64,000 nt of DNA from Sorangium sp051521495 (GTDB taxonomy: Bacteria > Myxococcota_A > Polyangia > Polyangiales > Polyangiaceae): assembly GCF_051521495.1 (NCBI RefSeq), contig NZ_CP150355.1, positions 9,052,001-9,116,000 of the forward strand. The letters run 5' to 3'. Shown in pieces: positions 48,291 to 60,202 of the stretch. Positions within the stretch are counted from its first letter, which is position 1. Each line of letters opens with the position of its first letter. The notes under the pieces are model-generated. The model did not search any database, was not told the DNA's origin, and saw only the letters and a program-made list of their open reading frames with translations. The translations under genes were made by a program, and so were the position numbers.

Positions 48291-48979
48291 TCGGCCGCCT
48301 TCCCCGCGTCCGCGCGGGCGAGCTCGCGATGGATCCGCCGGTCGAGCAGGAGGAGCCGTGTCCCGTGGGTCAAGAGCGCCAGGACCGCCGTGGGGATGGC
48401 CCAGACCGACAGCTGGAGCGGCTCCACCAGGATGCCGTTCTGCTCGAGGAACGCCTTGACGATCAGGATCGACGCGACGGCGAGGAAGATGTCCTCGCCG
48501 AAGAACAGCGCCACGTTGTCGGCCGCCGCCGCCGAGGCGCGGATCAGCCAGCGCGTCCTGTCGGGCAACGGCCCGTACCGGTTCTCCGCGACGGCCTCGG
48601 CCATCGGCGCGACCAGCGGCCTGACCATCTGCGCGTGGCCGCCCAGCGAGGTCAGGCCGAGCGCTGCGCTGAGCTGCCGCACCGCGAAGTACACCAGCAG
48701 GATGCGCCCGGTCGTGGCGGTCTTCACCCGCGAGACGAGCGCGCGCGCCCGCTCCTGGAGCCCCGAGCGCTCCAGCAGGCCGATGACCGGCAGCACCAGC
48801 CAGACCACGCTCACATAGCGGTTGTCGTTGAACGCCCTGCCCAGGGCGGAGATCCCCTCGGCGAGGCCCATGCCCGCCGAGAGGCAGGTCACGAGGGCGG
48901 CTGCCGCGACGACCAGGAGCGGATGGATCCGGGCAACGAAGCCGACGACCACGACCGCGACCCCGAGGAACGTGAGCAT
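48287..48979 (-). CDS. DUF969 family membrane protein
   Basis: A 230-residue membrane protein with about six helices: VVVVGFVARIHPLLVVAAAA, VVWLVLPVIGLLERSGLQER, LTSLGGHAQMVRPLVAPMAE and DNVALFFGEDIFLAVASILI. It is first of the DUF969-DUF979-DUF2891 operon, coupled to DUF979 by a 4-bp overlap. Together they resemble a split permease of the arsenite/citrate-type superfamily. Solute unknown. Confidence 0.88.
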   Translation of the reverse strand: MLTFLGVAVVVVGFVARIHPLLVVAAAALVTCLSAGMGLAEGISALGRAFNDNRYVSVVWLVLPVIGLLERSGLQERARALVSRVKTATTGRILLVYFAVRQLSAALGLTSLGGHAQMVRPLVAPMAEAVAENRYGPLPDRTRWLIRASAAAADNVALFFGEDIFLAVASILIVKAFLEQNGILVEPLQLSVWAIPTAVLALLTHGTRLLLLDRRIHRELARADAGKAAE

Positions 48980-49140
48980 GCCCCTTCCCTCGAGTCCGCG
49001 GGCGACGCCGCAAGCCGGCGACGGCCCGGTCCGCGGTGCTTCGCGCGCGATCGAGGCGCCCGGCGGCGTCCGGCTCGATTTTCAGGGTTTCACCGGGCCC
49101 CGCGGCGGCCTCCGATGACCCGCCGCGCGCCCTACCCCCG

Positions 49141-51402
<2,262 letters not shown>

Positions 51403-51404
51403 CG

Positions 51405-51863
51405 TCACTCCGTGGGAAGGCCGGCGGCCTTGCGGACCGCCGCGCGGATGCGCGTGTACGTGCCGCACCGGCAGATGTTGCCGGCGAGCGACCTGTCGAT
51501 GTCGTCGTTCGAGGGGCGCGGGTTCTTCCGCAGGAGCGCGGCCGCGCTCATGATCTGCCCCGCCTGGCAGAAGCCGCACTGCGGGACGCCGAGCTCCACC
51601 CACGCGCGCTGGAGCGGGTGATCGCCGGTGGGGCTGAGCCCCTCGATGGTCGTCACCGAGCCGCCCGCGGCGCGCTTCACCGGCGTCACGCAGGCGCGCA
51701 CCGTCTCGCCGTCGAGGTGCACCACGCACGCCCCGCAGAGCGCCTGGCCGCAGCCGTACTTCGTCCCGGTGAGGCCGAGCACGTCGCGCAGCACCCAGAG
51801 GAGCGGCATGTCCGGATCCACGTCGAGCCTCCGCTCGGCGCCGTTGACCTTCAGAATGATCAT
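51405..51863 (-). CDS. [2Fe-2S] small subunit of the molybdenum oxidoreductase
   Basis: A 152-residue iron-sulfur subunit. The plant-ferredoxin-type cluster is KYGCGQALCGACVVHLDG, and the second, helical cluster has CGFCQAGQ and NICRCGTYTRI. This is the standard layout of IorA/CoxS-type small subunits, which pass electrons from the molybdenum centre. It has no signal peptide, so it probably travels with the Tat-exported large subunit. ATG 51863 overlaps the cytochrome c stop (ATGA) and is preceded by GAGGAG. Confidence 0.95.
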   Translation of the reverse strand: MIILKVNGAERRLDVDPDMPLLWVLRDVLGLTGTKYGCGQALCGACVVHLDGETVRACVTPVKRAAGGSVTTIEGLSPTGDHPLQRAWVELGVPQCGFCQAGQIMSAAALLRKNPRPSNDDIDRSLAGNICRCGTYTRIRAAVRKAAGLPTE

Positions 51864-52513
51864 GGTCGGGACTCCTCGGGCGGGCACGCCGCGCCCGCCT
51901 TCACCCACGCGTCGACGAGCGCGCCGAAGGCCGCCTGAGAGCCGGGCGCCTTCGTGCGGCCATGGCCGGGCGCCCACCCCCACGCCACGAGCTCGTCGCG
52001 CGCCGCGTGCTCGACGATCTGCGCGAGCGTCTTCTTGCCGTTGCGCGCCGGATCCTTGATCTGCGCGCAGATCGCCGCCGGCGAGCGGCCGAGCCATGCC
52101 ATCTCCGCCGGCGCGAGGTGCCAGCCCGGCGCCCCGGGGACGCGGGCGAGCTCGAGGTTCTGCGCCTGGTGGCACGACGTGCACTCCAGCGCCGCCACGC
52201 CGCGATCGCTCGGACCGCGCTCGACCGGCGGGCTGTGGCGCTCGCCGGCGTCGCCCTGGCGCGGGACGCCATCGTGCGGGTGGCAGTTCACGCAGCGCGG
52301 GTGGAGCAGCACCTTGCTCGCCTCGAGGAAGAGCGAGGCCGCGCGCGCGTCGTCGTCCCGGATCGACGCGAACGCCTCCGGGCTGCGGAGCTCGCCCGGT
52401 GCGACGGGCGGTAGAGCGACCGGCCTGGGCGCCTCCGCGGGCGGCGCGTCGCACGCCGCGGCGAGGAGGCCGACGCCCGCCAACAGGGAGCAGCAGAGGA
52501 GGAGAGGCTGCAT
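51860..52513 (-). CDS. Diheme c-type cytochrome lipoprotein
   Basis: A 217-residue predicted lipoprotein with lipobox LLAAAC (Cys21) and two heme-binding CxxCH motifs, CVNCH (74-78) and CTSCH (111-115). It is first in the operon with the molybdenum oxidoreductase, overlapping the 2Fe-2S gene by 4 bp. It probably takes electrons from the exported oxidoreductase and feeds the respiratory chain at the membrane. Its C-terminal helix-rich part (ICAQIKDPARNGKKTLAQI) resembles cytochrome-like proteins in similar isoquinoline-oxidoreductase operons. Confidence 0.85.
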   Translation of the reverse strand: MQPLLLCCSLLAGVGLLAAACDAPPAEAPRPVALPPVAPGELRSPEAFASIRDDDARAASLFLEASKVLLHPRCVNCHPHDGVPRQGDAGERHSPPVERGPSDRGVAALECTSCHQAQNLELARVPGAPGWHLAPAEMAWLGRSPAAICAQIKDPARNGKKTLAQIVEHAARDELVAWGWAPGHGRTKAPGSQAAFGALVDAWVKAGAACPPEESRP

Positions 52514-52786
52514 CGCTCGACCTACCTGGCAGCTCCCTACGCAAAGAACAAGCCCCCTGATCGACTCGCGCGCCCTCGCTGCGCCCACCGGCGGCCCAGT
52601 CCGCGTCACGTCGGGGCGTCCAGCGGCAGGGCGGCGCCGCGAGCGCCCGATGACGGCGATCGTGAGCCGTCCGCGAGCCGGCGTCGACGGCGCGTGCCGC
52701 GGCCGCGACCACGCTTGTAGCGAACTGTCACGAGGGCCCCATGCAGCGCGGCCCCACGCCACGATAGGACACCGCGACGCCAGCGC

Positions 52787-54451
<1,665 letters not shown>

Positions 54452-54477
54452 CAGGGATCGGACAGGAGAAGAGACCC

Positions 54478-55404
54478 ATGCGCCCCGGGCCCAGGACCCT
54501 GATGGTGATCGCCAGCCTGATCCTCGCGGCGCGGCCGGCGTTCGCGGGCGACGATGGCAGCAGCGACGCGGACGAGAAGGCGCGGCGCGACGCCCGGGAG
54601 CTCGTGTACCTGGGCGACGAGCTCTTCATCCTGAAGAGGTACGCGGAGGCGCTCCGCGCCTACCAGCGCGCCGAACAGCTCGTCCGCGTGCCCTCGACCT
54701 CCATCGAGGTGGCGAAGGCGCTCGCCGCGATCGGGCGGCTCAGCGAGGCGCGCGAGCTCGCGTCGGCGATCGCCTCGTCGCGCGCGCTCCCCGGGGAGCC
54801 ATGGCCGTTCATGCAGGCGCGGCGCCGCGCCGACGCCCTGCGCCGCGAGCTCGACGACCGCATCCCCCGGCTGAAGGTGCGGCTCGTGCCGAGGCCCGGC
54901 AGCGCGAGGCTCAGGGTCGACGGCCAAGAAGTGAAGGCCTCCTCGGAGGGGACCCTGATCGATCCGGGCAACCACTGGGTCGAGGTCGAGGCCGACGGCT
55001 ACATCGGCGCCCGGCAGCGGGTCTACGTGCCGGAGCGGGAGGTCACGACGCTCGACGTCGCCCTCACGCCGGAGCCTCGCCAGGGTGGCGTCTCGCCGTG
55101 GGCCGTCGGCGGGTTCGTGGCCTCGGGAGCGGGGCTGGCGGTGGGGATCGGCGCGGGAGCGGCCTACCTGAGCGCGAGGAGCGACCTCGCCCAGGCGTGC
55201 CGGCAGGGCGCCTCGGGCTGCTCCGCGGACGCGCGGGGCGACGCGAACGCCCTGGGCTGGGTCTCGAACGTGGGGTTCGGCCTCGCGATCGCCGGCGCGG
55301 CCATCGGCGGCGTCGCCCTCGGCCTGGAGCACGCGAAGGCGCCGGCCACGGGCGTCACCTGGGCGATCGGTCCGGGCACCATCAGCATGCGAGGGACGCT
55401 GTGA
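54478..55404 (+). CDS. Periplasmic TPR/PEGA-domain protein
   Basis: A 308-residue secreted protein. The signal peptide ends ARPAFAG, followed by a TPR-like helical region (YLGDELFILKRYAEALRAYQ). A PEGA domain (about 135-195: RLRVDGQEVKASSEGTLIDP, HWVEVEADGYIGARQ) follows, then two Gly/Ala-rich hydrophobic helices near the C-terminus. PEGA domains are thought to bind the cell envelope. It is the middle gene of the kinase-PEGA-lipoprotein operon; its stop overlaps the next start (GTGA). AGGAGA precedes ATG 54478. Confidence 0.88.
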   Translation: MRPGPRTLMVIASLILAARPAFAGDDGSSDADEKARRDARELVYLGDELFILKRYAEALRAYQRAEQLVRVPSTSIEVAKALAAIGRLSEARELASAIASSRALPGEPWPFMQARRRADALRRELDDRIPRLKVRLVPRPGSARLRVDGQEVKASSEGTLIDPGNHWVEVEADGYIGARQRVYVPEREVTTLDVALTPEPRQGGVSPWAVGGFVASGAGLAVGIGAGAAYLSARSDLAQACRQGASGCSADARGDANALGWVSNVGFGLAIAGAAIGGVALGLEHAKAPATGVTWAIGPGTISMRGTL

Positions 55405-56084
55405 GGGCGCGCCGCGCTGCCGCCTGCGCATTCGCCGCGTGGGTCGCCGGGTGTCAGGTCGTGGCCCCGCTGCCCGACGGCGAGGACGGCGAGGGCGGCG
55501 CGCCCTCGGCCGAGGCCGACGGCGTCGACAGCGACGCCGGCGATGGCAGCCCGGAGAGCTGGGTTCCACCCACGGAGGAGACGGGCCCGTGCGAGATCGC
55601 CGCGTGCTCGGCGCACTGTGCCCGGTCGATGGATCTCTGCGAGCTCACGCCGCAGTACCCGTCGGTCGAGGCGTGCTGCACCGTCTGCGAGGCGATGCCG
55701 TCGCCCGAGGGTTATGCCGGGTGCCGCGCGGCCGAGAGCGGCGATCCCGCCGGCTGCACCGCGGCCGGGCCGCTCGGCCCGGAGGGCGACGCCGCGTGCG
55801 TCGGGCGGTGCGAGGCGTTTTGCGCGGTCTACGCGGCCGTGTGCCCGCTCGGGCTCGCGGACATCGCGGACTGCGAGGCCCTCTGCGCGCTCTTGCCGGC
55901 GCCAGCGGTGTTCGACGCGTGCGGCCCGCTCACGGGCGACCGCTCGCTCGGGTGCAGCACGCAGCAGCTCTACGCCGCGCTCGGCGGCGCCGACAAGGCC
56001 GACAAGAAGGAACGCGACAAGGTGTGCCGCGACATCCTGGAAGGCCGCTGCCGCCCCGACCCGGCGTGCGCGGACGGCGACTAG
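55401..56084 (+). CDS. Cysteine-rich lipoprotein
   Basis: A 227-residue predicted lipoprotein starting at GTG 55401, which overlaps the PEGA stop by 4 bp. It has lipobox WVAGC (Cys18) and a Gly/Asp/Glu-rich spacer. About 20 Cys then form pairs such as CEIAACSAHC, CELTPQ, CCTVCEAMP, CVGRCEAFC and CEALC. The spacing suggests a disulfide-rich surface domain repeated twice. It is the last gene of the kinase operon; its role is unknown but probably at the cell surface. Confidence 0.8.
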   Translation: MRARRAAACAFAAWVAGCQVVAPLPDGEDGEGGAPSAEADGVDSDAGDGSPESWVPPTEETGPCEIAACSAHCARSMDLCELTPQYPSVEACCTVCEAMPSPEGYAGCRAAESGDPAGCTAAGPLGPEGDAACVGRCEAFCAVYAAVCPLGLADIADCEALCALLPAPAVFDACGPLTGDRSLGCSTQQLYAALGGADKADKKERDKVCRDILEGRCRPDPACADGD

Positions 56085-56797
56085 CTCGATCCCGCCTCGC
56101 GAACGGCACCGCAAGCGGGGGAGTCTCGATCCCGTCCGGCCAGGAGATCGCGGAGCGGCAGAGCCCGTCAAGCGGCCCGCTGGTTTGCGGCGGCGCAAGA
56201 CCAACCCGGCCGGTCGAAAAGATGCTGTCCCAGAGGTCACGACCAGCGCCGGCGCTCGTTGCGAGGCCGCGGAGAGGTCGCGATCAAGCGCGGAGGATCT
56301 TTTCGGCCCGGGAACAGGTCCCGATCAAAAGAAATGGATCTTTTCATACAAAAGGAGGGGTCCCGACCAGGCCATTGGCTCAAGAGGAGCCTCGCGATAG
56401 GTCGAGACCACGCGGGGAGCATCCGAACAAGCGGCCGGAAGGGTCGAGACCTCTCGGCGGCGCACCAGCCGATCTAGCGAGCAGCGCGCGCACCTCGCCA
56501 CGGCACCGCTCTGGATCGACGCCGACGGCGACAGGCGCTCCCTCGGCCGCGCTGCCGAGCCATGAGCGCGAGTTCCGTGACGCGCCCGGTGCGGCAGCGC
56601 CGCCCCGCGGGAACGCGGCAGGAACGAACTCGGGCCGACGGGCCTCAATGTGCTGAGCGACGTTGGACGCTGTCTCGCGCGCGCTCATGAGCTCTCTTCC
56701 AGCGCCGAGCGTGCACCTGCGTGCCCGAGATCAATCGATGGTCGCGTATGGCTCCGCGGGCTGTCGCCACTGTCACCGAGCGCACTCGCGCACGCAC
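56085..56797. other. Gene-free region after the kinase operon
   Basis: No supported gene. It is notable for a lower-GC patch near 56330-56350 and for the phased repeat array listed separately (56235-56451). Confidence 0.55.
56235..56451. repeat. 41-42-bp phased degenerate repeat with GGTCNNGAYC dyads
   Basis: GGTC starts at 56235, 56276, 56317, 56359, 56400 and 56442, spaced 41, 41, 42, 41 and 42 bp. Each is followed by two bases and GACC or GATC, making the dyad GGTCNNGAYC. The rest of the unit is partly conserved: GGATCTTTTC is at offset 20 in units 2 and 3, and a GGAGCATCC relative at 17-25 in unit 5. A degenerate seventh half-site GACC occurs at 56199. The unit length is not a fixed multiple of 3, arguing against coding. 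Four helical turns put all dyads on one DNA face. Confidence 0.75.
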
Positions 56798-57448
56798 AAG
56801 CCGCTGTGCGCCTCGCTGGATGGCTTCACCTTGCACGCGGCGACACGCGCCGGCGCGCACCATGCCGCGTCGAAAGAGGCGCTCTTGCGCTACGTCCTGA
56901 GACCCCCGATCGCGCAGGAGCGCGTCGAGCTGCAACAGGACGGCCTGGTGCGGCTGTCGCTCAAGCGCGCCTTTGCCGACGGGACCGTCGCGGTCGATAT
57001 GCACCCGCTCTCGCTCCTGTGCCGGCTCGCGGCCAGCGTCCCGCCGCCGCGGTTTCACACGGTCAAGTACGCGGGGGTGCTCGCGTCTGCTAGCCGCCCA
57101 CGTTGGCGCGCAAGCTGCTCGGACCGCGCCCTGCGAAGCCGCAACAGCCCGCGAAGGCGGACGACGAGCCCGCTCCCAGACGCAAGCGCGGCGGCTACCG
57201 GGCGGTCGACGACCCGCGCCGAGCTTCTGCGCCGCACGTTGGCGCTCGATGTCCTCGGGTGCCCGGCCTGCAAGGGCAGGATGACGCTCGTCCCATGATC
57301 ACCGAGCCGAGCAACATCGCCCGCTTCCTCGCCGCGCTCGGTGAGTCGACCGACGTTCCAGGCCGCTCACCCAACCGAGGGCCACCGTACTGGAAGAGCA
57401 TGGAAGAGCACCGTCCTGCGCCGCAAGGCGCTCGGGAACGCCGCGTAG
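56798..57448 (+). pseudogene. IS91/IS801-type transposase C-terminal remnant with several frameshifts
   Basis: Frame 1 encodes KPLCASLDGFTLHAATRAGA, LRYVLRPPIAQERV, VRLSLKRAFADGTVAVDMHP and PPPRFHTVKYAGVLA, a recognisable IS91-family C-terminal half. Near 57095 the frame shifts (ARKLLGPRPAKPQQ), returns (RAELLRRTLALDVLGCPACK), then shifts again at 57296 (ITEPSNIARFLAALGESTDV, RGPPYWKS). A 10-bp tandem duplication TGGAAGAGCA at 57391-57410 breaks the last codons; without it the frame reads on to VLRRKALGNAA and TAG at 57446. The zinc-binding and catalytic parts upstream are absent. Confidence 0.8.
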
Positions 57449-58020
57449 CCGCAAGAACATCCCGGGCCAGACCAACGCCCGGAGGGCGACGTTCGCCCGC
57501 GGCACGCCGATGCGCCCCTTTGCACGCTCTGCGCCGCGCTCGAGCCACTCTTTCGACCCATGAACGACGCGTCGCGACGCTCGCGGTTCCGCCACTTCGG
57601 TTCGCCGCGCCACACTTCTTCACGCAGCGATCCGGCTTCTTTTACCTACGCGCGATGCGGGAGGTGAGACGCCTGCTCACGACGAGGAAGCCCGGAAGAC
57701 GCAGAAGAAGCGCGCGCCCTCGCGCCGCAAGAGGTGACCGGTGAACCCGGTCAGGATGCGGCTCATGTTCGACGCGCTGAGCCCGCCGAAGCGACTGGGT
57801 CGGGTGCTCCGAGCTGCGTCGCGCATGAAGGCGCGGGAGATGCAGCGCCAGAAGCCGCCGAGGCGGGTGGCGGTGTCGAAGAAAAGGGAACCGGCGCGGC
57901 GCCGGGCGCAAGCGCGACGCCTGTAGCGCCGGTCACGCCTCGCCCACCTCCGCGGCACGCTGCTACGATCCGCGGCGCCAGGACGCACGGTAGGCGCACG
58001 CCCTGCGAGCCGCACGCCCT
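57449..58020. other. Degenerate region after the IS91 remnant
   Basis: About 570 bp. A minus-strand frame reads LFFDTATRLGGFWRCISRAF and LSASNMSRILTGFTGHL without a recognisable family or start, and a plus-strand frame opposes it. I find no gene I can support; probably insertion debris. Confidence 0.4.
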
Positions 58021-58266
58021 GATGCTCCGCAGACGCAGCGGCTCAGCCTCTACCGGCGCCACCTGCCGGAGGCGGTCGTTCTCGGGTTCCACGCGATCTC
58101 CTTCTGGCGTGCCGAACTGCTGCTCCGTCGTGTCCACGAGGACGACGACGCTTTCCTCGAGATCGACTGGCCCGTCCCGGAGGCGCCGCCGCGTCTCGAG
58201 CTACGCCGACACGCGCGCGTGTTCGACATCGTGCCGCTCATCCGAGCCCTTAAGGCAGGACAATAG
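58021..58266 (+). pseudogene. Fragment of an unrecognised small gene, copy A
   Basis: An open frame without ATG, GTG or TTG start encodes RLSLYRRHLPEAVVLGFHAI, SFWRAELLLRRVHEDDD, AFLEIDWPVPEAPPRLELRR and ARVFDIVPLIRALKAGQ before TAG. The composition is protein-like. A related C-terminal half recurs at 58476. It has no recognised family. Confidence 0.5.
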
Positions 58267-58475
58267 ATCCCCCGCCCGCTGCCGGGCGCCCCAGCGCGTT
58301 CGCCACCATCCAGATCGAGCTCGCGGAGCTCAGCCCCATTCTAGGCCGACCCCGCAAGAGATCGTCACACCTAACCAGCACCGGTCGCGCCACCCGGCTT
58401 CGGCGAGTGAGCGTAGGGGTACGGGTCCGTCGTACCTAGGCGACGCCCCCGGTGCCGCGCGTACGCCAAGACGGG

Positions 58476-58595
58476 GACGCTCTTCACGAACTCGACTGGC
58501 CTGTGCCGGTGGCCTCGCCTAGCCTTGTTCTGCGGCGGCGTGCGCGCGTCAACGACATCGCGCCGCTTCTCCGCGACCGCAAGAGAAGTCAGTAG
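58476..58595 (+). pseudogene. Fragment of the same small gene family, copy B
   Basis: The frame reads ALHELDWPVPVASPSLVLRR and RARVNDIAPLLRDRKRSQ then TAG, aligning with the C-terminal 40 residues of copy A (DWPVP, LxLRR, ARVxDIxPL shared). The upstream part is not recognisable. It ends 19 bp before the AT-rich gene at 58615. Confidence 0.5.
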
Positions 58596-58614
58596 CGCCG
58601 AGAGACCCAGGACC

Positions 58615-59688
58615 ATGAAGTCGACCACTCGCAAGCAGTGTAAAATGAAGAGCAATCAAGAGCGGCTTATTAGAACCATTTCGGAGCACTCAATGGGTGC
58701 GCCCTACGTATTCCAGACCAAGGAGTACAAAAAAGGATCCAGCACACGCGAGCCGGCGGATCTGGTTTGGGTGTGCAATGGATGCATTATTCTTATGTAC
58801 ATGAAGCAGGGAAGGAATGTGTCGAAGGCAATTAAGGGCAACCTCGATCAGGCCGCGGGATGGCTGCGAGCTTGGCAAGGTGGGCAGCCGCTGATCGGGC
58901 ACAATGAAAATGGTCATATTAACTTGTCATTTAACCCGTCACGGCACCTCGTGATAGTCTCGGTTGTTCGAGGTGACGAGCGCGCGTACAGATACCATTA
59001 TGACGAAGTGCGGCGCTTGTTCAAGTACGGCGTGGTACTGTGTGCAACAATTCCGGAGGACGCCCTTATCTACTTGACACACTGCGGAGGAGGCGCTGTA
59101 GACATAGTTAATTTAATGATTCTTCTTGCAGAGCAAGGTGCGTCTTCCGTGGATTCGATCATGGAAATTGTGCATCGGTATCATGAGCGCTCGGCCATGT
59201 CCGCCGATCCGGGAAATCGATGGGTCAATGGCGATGAATATGGTATTCTAAAATCCATGAAATTAGTTTTTCTTTCCATGCGCTCTGCTGAGGCGGCGCG
59301 TCGATCCGTTGACGATAATAATGGCGTCACTTGGATGTTCAATGATATGACAATGACCGACTATTTTGCATTGGTTACATGTTTAGCGAATATGATCTGG
59401 TCGGTCAAGTTCGAGCGATCGGGACCGCTGATAGCGGATGTGCCGCTGGAGCACTATAGAGCCGTTCTTGGTGTGTGGCGCACAAAAGCAGGCGAAGAAG
59501 TGTCGTCTCTTGTCGATGCCGTAAAGAATATTATGGGCTCGGGAGATAGCGTGCCGCCAAACACATTTGGGCTTATGCTTGATCTGTTTCTGCCACCATC
59601 GCCGTGGCTGCTATCTGGTGAAGTGAGCGGGCCCAGTCTAATAGAGACGATACTAAACGATTGGAAGTCGGTCGCGGTTAGCCAGTGA
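58615..59688 (+). CDS. AT-rich gene for a possible restriction-endonuclease-like protein
   Basis: A 357-residue protein whose DNA is far more AT-rich than its surroundings, with many A/T third positions, so it was acquired recently. Residues 46-64 read EPADLVWVCNGCIILMYMK. This resembles the PD-(D/E)xK core of nuclease-like proteins (Asp49 after a Glu, a hydrophobic strand, then xxK), but the middle acidic residue is Tyr62 (YMK). A helix with NLDQAAGWLRAWQ follows. The C-terminal half is helical and unassigned. ATG 58615 is chosen over ATG 58645. Surrounding mobile-element debris and foreign composition would suit a defence or toxin gene; this is inference. Confidence 0.6.
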   Translation: MKSTTRKQCKMKSNQERLIRTISEHSMGAPYVFQTKEYKKGSSTREPADLVWVCNGCIILMYMKQGRNVSKAIKGNLDQAAGWLRAWQGGQPLIGHNENGHINLSFNPSRHLVIVSVVRGDERAYRYHYDEVRRLFKYGVVLCATIPEDALIYLTHCGGGAVDIVNLMILLAEQGASSVDSIMEIVHRYHERSAMSADPGNRWVNGDEYGILKSMKLVFLSMRSAEAARRSVDDNNGVTWMFNDMTMTDYFALVTCLANMIWSVKFERSGPLIADVPLEHYRAVLGVWRTKAGEEVSSLVDAVKNIMGSGDSVPPNTFGLMLDLFLPPSPWLLSGEVSGPSLIETILNDWKSVAVSQ

Positions 59689-60202
59689 TAGCCCCTGGAA
59701 TTTCTAAGCACCCTCGCGGGTAGCCGCTCCGCCGAGTGCGTTTTTGACATGGCCAGTTTCGGCTGCACGCTGCGCGGCGCCGGAGGGAGGCGGTGCCCTC
59801 CTCGGCGTACAGGAGCGAGCGATGCCAGGAAGCAGGGAGCTGGTGCAGCTGCGTGCAGCGCTGTCGACGCATCGAGAGCAGCAGAGGCGTGGGAAGTATC
59901 CGAGCGAGCTGCGAAAGCGGGCGGAGGCGTATGCCAAGGAGCGCTGCCGTAGCCGCTCCGCGGAGCGGCTACATGGCTGGCGTAGGCGGCCGTAGGCGAG
60001 CTCGGGGCCCCACGCCGTGGGTTGCCCACCTTGGGCGCCCTGTCAACGAGCTCGGCGCCGCTCCGCTGCGGCGCGGCGCTGCTGGCCCTTGTGGCGTTCG
60101 TCGACCGGTTGGTTGACGAACAGCCAGGGGGAGAAGTGTTCCAGCAGCAGCGGACGCACTGGCGAAGGACTTCGTATCGTCACAGGCGCTATCCGATACG
60201 CC
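59689..60202. other. Insertion debris between the AT-rich gene and the DUF1835-like gene
   Basis: About 510 bp. A plus-strand fragment from ATG 59822 to about 59940 reads MPGSRELVQLRAALSTHREQ and GKYPSELRKRAEAYAKERC, like the N-terminus of a helix-turn-helix transposase accessory protein; it then degenerates. GTAGCCGCTCCGC occurs at 59720 and again at 59949 as half of the perfect 24-bp palindrome 59949-59972. No intact gene is seen. Confidence 0.55.

Noticed and set aside
56235..56451. Possible CRISPR array
   Set aside because: Period 41-42 bp, conserved part only ~10 bp and dyadic, flanking unit sequence partly related rather than unique; no cas genes nearby.
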